DNA from: an uncultured Pseudomonadales bacterium
Lineage (GTDB): Bacteria; Pseudomonadota; Gammaproteobacteria; Pseudomonadales; Cellvibrionaceae
Length of the DNA stretch: 8,348 bases
Assembly: GCA_938048505.1 (NCBI GenBank)
Contig: CALIUX010000074.1
Location: 1-8,348 of the forward strand
Direction: 5' to 3'
Shown here piece by piece: positions 6,351 through 8,348 of this stretch (positions are counted from its first letter, which is position 1; each line of letters opens with the position of its first letter). The translations under genes and the position numbers were made by a program. A model generated the notes under the pieces. It ran no database searches. It had not been told where the DNA came from and saw only the letters and a program-made list of their open reading frames with translations.

Positions 6351-7275
6351 GCTTTGCACCGTTATGTTGGTAGAAAAAGAGATAAGTAAATGCCAATAAG
6401 GCGCCGGCTATTGCACCACCTAGATGCGCGCCATTGCCCATTTGCGCGTCAAACAAAAAAGCAAATACCGGCGTAAAGCCAGAAGCCAGCCAAATGAGTG
6501 AGAAAAGATAAAAACCGATTGGCAGCTTTAACGCCTGCTCAGGCAGTTTCCATTGTAATACCGCATTAAATGCAAAGAGTGCAAAGACAATACCCGATAA
6601 ACCACCAAATACCGGTGATTCTGGCGCAATGTAATACTGTGCAATATTACCCACTACGCCCGTTACAATACAAAATGCCAAATAAAAAGGGCATTTTAAG
6701 GAGCGCTCAACGGCACTACCCACCTGCAACATTGCCAAGCCGTTGAGTGCAATGTGCCACCATGAAAAGTGCAAAAATACAGGGGCCATCAATCGCCACC
6801 ATTGCTGTGACTCCCACGGAGACAAAATAGCTTGACGATTAGCGGACTCCGATACAAATAGCAACGCATAAAACAATGCATCAGATGCATGTGAGTAACC
6901 CAACCAACCTATAACACCTAAAATAATCAGTAACACTGTAACCGGCGCGCGATAAATCAGTGACAAGCTACTGCTCATCAAACTGTTATTCACCGGCTTA
7001 GAATGGATTGAGCCGATTTGGCTTTGTTGAGGCAAGTACTCGAAACTGGAATCTTGCGATAACTGTCCACGCTCAAAAGCGAGCAGTAATGCTTTAACCT
7101 GTGCAACATCTTGCCCTTCTGCTAGCAATAAATGCTGCTGGCCATTTTGCTCCGTGACACGATGAGCAATGCCTTTAGCATTAAGCATATGAATCAGCGG
7201 AGAAAGATCTGTATCAAGCGGAAATCGGCCCGTATGAGCTGAAGAAGCAGGTGAATCAGGCGTTGCGTCTGTCAC
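6343..7275 (-). CDS. Rhomboid family intramembrane serine protease (GlpG-like)
   Basis: This 310-residue protein cuts transmembrane segments of other proteins within the inner membrane. Residues 1-20 are a low-complexity lead, and about 22-75 resemble the small cytoplasmic domain of GlpG. A linker follows, then six hydrophobic helices from about 110 to 302. The catalytic dyad is present: S227 in GGLSG and H284 in NGAHLGG. The oxyanion helpers H174 and N178 (HIALN) match H150 and N154 of E. coli GlpG, and WR at 160-161 and HFSWWH at 169-174 match too. It is therefore predicted active; E. coli GlpG has 276 residues. The start is GTG at 7273-7275, one base after the stop of the phosphatase gene, with AGAGG about 12 bases upstream. 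No ATG occurs before residue 30, which lies inside the N-terminal domain. It overlaps the DUF1315 gene by 8 bases, so the three genes are probably co-translated. Confidence 0.95.
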   Translation of the reverse strand: MTDATPDSPASSAHTGRFPLDTDLSPLIHMLNAKGIAHRVTEQNGQQHLLLAEGQDVAQVKALLLAFERGQLSQDSSFEYLPQQSQIGSIHSKPVNNSLMSSSLSLIYRAPVTVLLIILGVIGWLGYSHASDALFYALLFVSESANRQAILSPWESQQWWRLMAPVFLHFSWWHIALNGLAMLQVGSAVERSLKCPFYLAFCIVTGVVGNIAQYYIAPESPVFGGLSGIVFALFAFNAVLQWKLPEQALKLPIGFYLFSLIWLASGFTPVFAFLFDAQMGNGAHLGGAIAGALLAFTYLFFYQHNGAKHD

Positions 7276-7276
7276 G

Positions 7277-8348
7277 TTAACGATTAACCTCTACCCAGTG
7301 AAACTTTTCATCAGAAAGCGTCTCTTCGCCATCAAAGCGATAAGCAACAAGTTTTCCATATTTAACCGCGCTGTAATCTAGACAGGCTACATTCGCACGT
7401 AAACATTTTGGCTCGCCTTGCAACCAATAATGCCCAATAAAGACCGGCTTTTCTTGCTCACTGTATTGAATAAGTCGATCGTATTCTGCATGACTGAGCT
7501 TTTCATCTGCAAGATCATTGGGCAAAGGGTCGGGCTGAAAGACCACATCGCGATAACGCTTAGGGTTTTTTGACCAAAAGCGCGTACGAAAACGCGTACG
7601 GTGAATACCGTCCCCTCCTTTAATGACAACGCCCGCAGGTAAAGACATTGAGGTTCCCCGCGTTAGTCGAGCCAATGCCTTAGCGGCAAAGCTATTGGGG
7701 TCAGCAGACGCTTGGATAAAAGCGTCGTCAATCACACAATCTGGGAAGCGCTCTAGTAACTGGCCAATCAGCGCTTCATCCCAACAGGCATGAACTACAC
7801 GAAAAAATGCATTTTCAATCACGAGTGGTAATGTTTTGAACCACTCTAGCATCTTGACCCATTCAATAGGGTGGTCGCGATATTGCTCTAGCGTTTCAGC
7901 AATAAGACGGTAATGGTGTGCATTGTGTTCACGGACGTATTGCCGATGACTGTCCTCATCGCTTGCAGCCAGCTCTTCTTCGGGCAGCTCGTGGTTAGGC
8001 AACGGCATAAAATACGCAATGGCATACAGCTCATGATTCCCCATGACACACTGCGCCTGACCGGACTGACACATGTCATAGACAATATTCAGTGTTTCTC
8101 TAATACGTGGCCCACGATCAACAATATCACCGACAAAAATCGTTTTGCGGTCAGGGTGAACATAACCTTGTTCTGTTTGTTGATAGCCCATTTGGCACAG
8201 TAATTTTTCTAACGTCTGGGCACAACCGTGCACATCACCAATAATGTCGTAGCGGGTTGGCGTACCACAGGGAAAATCGGATATACGACGAGAAAAATTT
8301 GAATCGATCTGGCTCACAACTTCATTAATGCTCTTTAATGTCTGCACA
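7277..8348 (-). CDS. Calcineurin-like metallophosphoesterase, 5' end uncertain
   Basis: This protein has at least 356 residues and carries the PPP-type phosphatase signature in order: GDVHG (37-41), GDIVDRGP (73-80), GNHE (103-106), VVHACWD (184-190, H186) and GHYW (305-308, H306). The two-metal ligands implied are D38, H40, D74, N104, H186 and H306, so it should be active as a phosphatase. It resembles the PA3087-type branch as I remember it; the substrate is unknown, with Ap4A-like nucleotides or phosphoproteins as family possibilities. An unusually acidic stretch (residues 119-132) and a long insert lie between GNHE and H186. The first possible start in the window is a GTG at 8345-8347, one base from the edge, and about 30 residues precede the core, so the true start may be outside. 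It ends in TAA one base before the rhomboid GTG, indicating an operon. Confidence 0.9.
   Translation of the reverse strand, partial: VQTLKSINEVVSQIDSNFSRRISDFPCGTPTRYDIIGDVHGCAQTLEKLLCQMGYQQTEQGYVHPDRKTIFVGDIVDRGPRIRETLNIVYDMCQSGQAQCVMGNHELYAIAYFMPLPNHELPEEELAASDEDSHRQYVREHNAHHYRLIAETLEQYRDHPIEWVKMLEWFKTLPLVIENAFFRVVHACWDEALIGQLLERFPDCVIDDAFIQASADPNSFAAKALARLTRGTSMSLPAGVVIKGGDGIHRTRFRTRFWSKNPKRYRDVVFQPDPLPNDLADEKLSHAEYDRLIQYSEQEKPVFIGHYWLQGEPKCLRANVACLDYSAVKYGKLVAYRFDGEETLSDEKFHWVEVNR

Noticed and set aside
7913..8203. Plus-strand open frame of 96 codons inside the metallophosphatase, and minus-strand frames at 7387-7629 and 7888-8085.
   Set aside because: All overlap the phosphatase gene, which has every expected motif in one frame; these are shadow frames.

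Overview
The window looks like ordinary chromosomal DNA of a gammaproteobacterium. The proteins read as relatives of those in Pseudomonas, marine Cellvibrionales and similar groups. The base composition by eye is moderately AT-rich, and several genes start with GTG behind a good Shine-Dalgarno sequence. I see no insertion sequence, phage gene, CRISPR array, tRNA or rRNA. Gene density is high, and the longest non-coding gap is about 218 bases.

Layout: the plus strand carries only the last 148 codons of glycine dehydrogenase (gcvP), cut by the left edge. Everything else (eight genes) is on the minus strand, converging on gcvP. Reading the minus strand from the right edge, the first block is a calcineurin-like metallophosphatase, a GlpG-type rhomboid protease, a small DUF1315 (YeaC-like) protein and aminopeptidase N (PepN). 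The first three are tightly packed (1-base gap, then an 8-base overlap of stop and start) and PepN follows after 67 bases. From memory this order resembles the PA3087 to PA3083 region of Pseudomonas aeruginosa, so it is probably an old, conserved neighbourhood.

The second minus-strand block is a cytochrome b561, an unrecognised secreted lipoprotein, a periplasmic YceI-family lipid-binding protein and a small Mpo1-like (DUF962) membrane protein. The b561 and YceI pair is a common partnership (yceJ/yceI in Escherichia coli). Here a lipoprotein gene of unknown function sits between the two, and an Mpo1-like predicted fatty-acid oxidase follows. Gaps in this block are 88 to 218 bases, so the genes may be separate transcription units. 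Several short inverted repeats lie in these gaps.

How the genes might work together: the first block combines intramembrane proteolysis, peptide breakdown and a phosphatase, with no proven joint role. The second block is compatible with an envelope module handling quinone or isoprenoid lipids and redox, but this is inference from gene order. I found no convincing evidence of an undescribed defence or mobile system. The most open item is the lipoprotein at 1828-2541.
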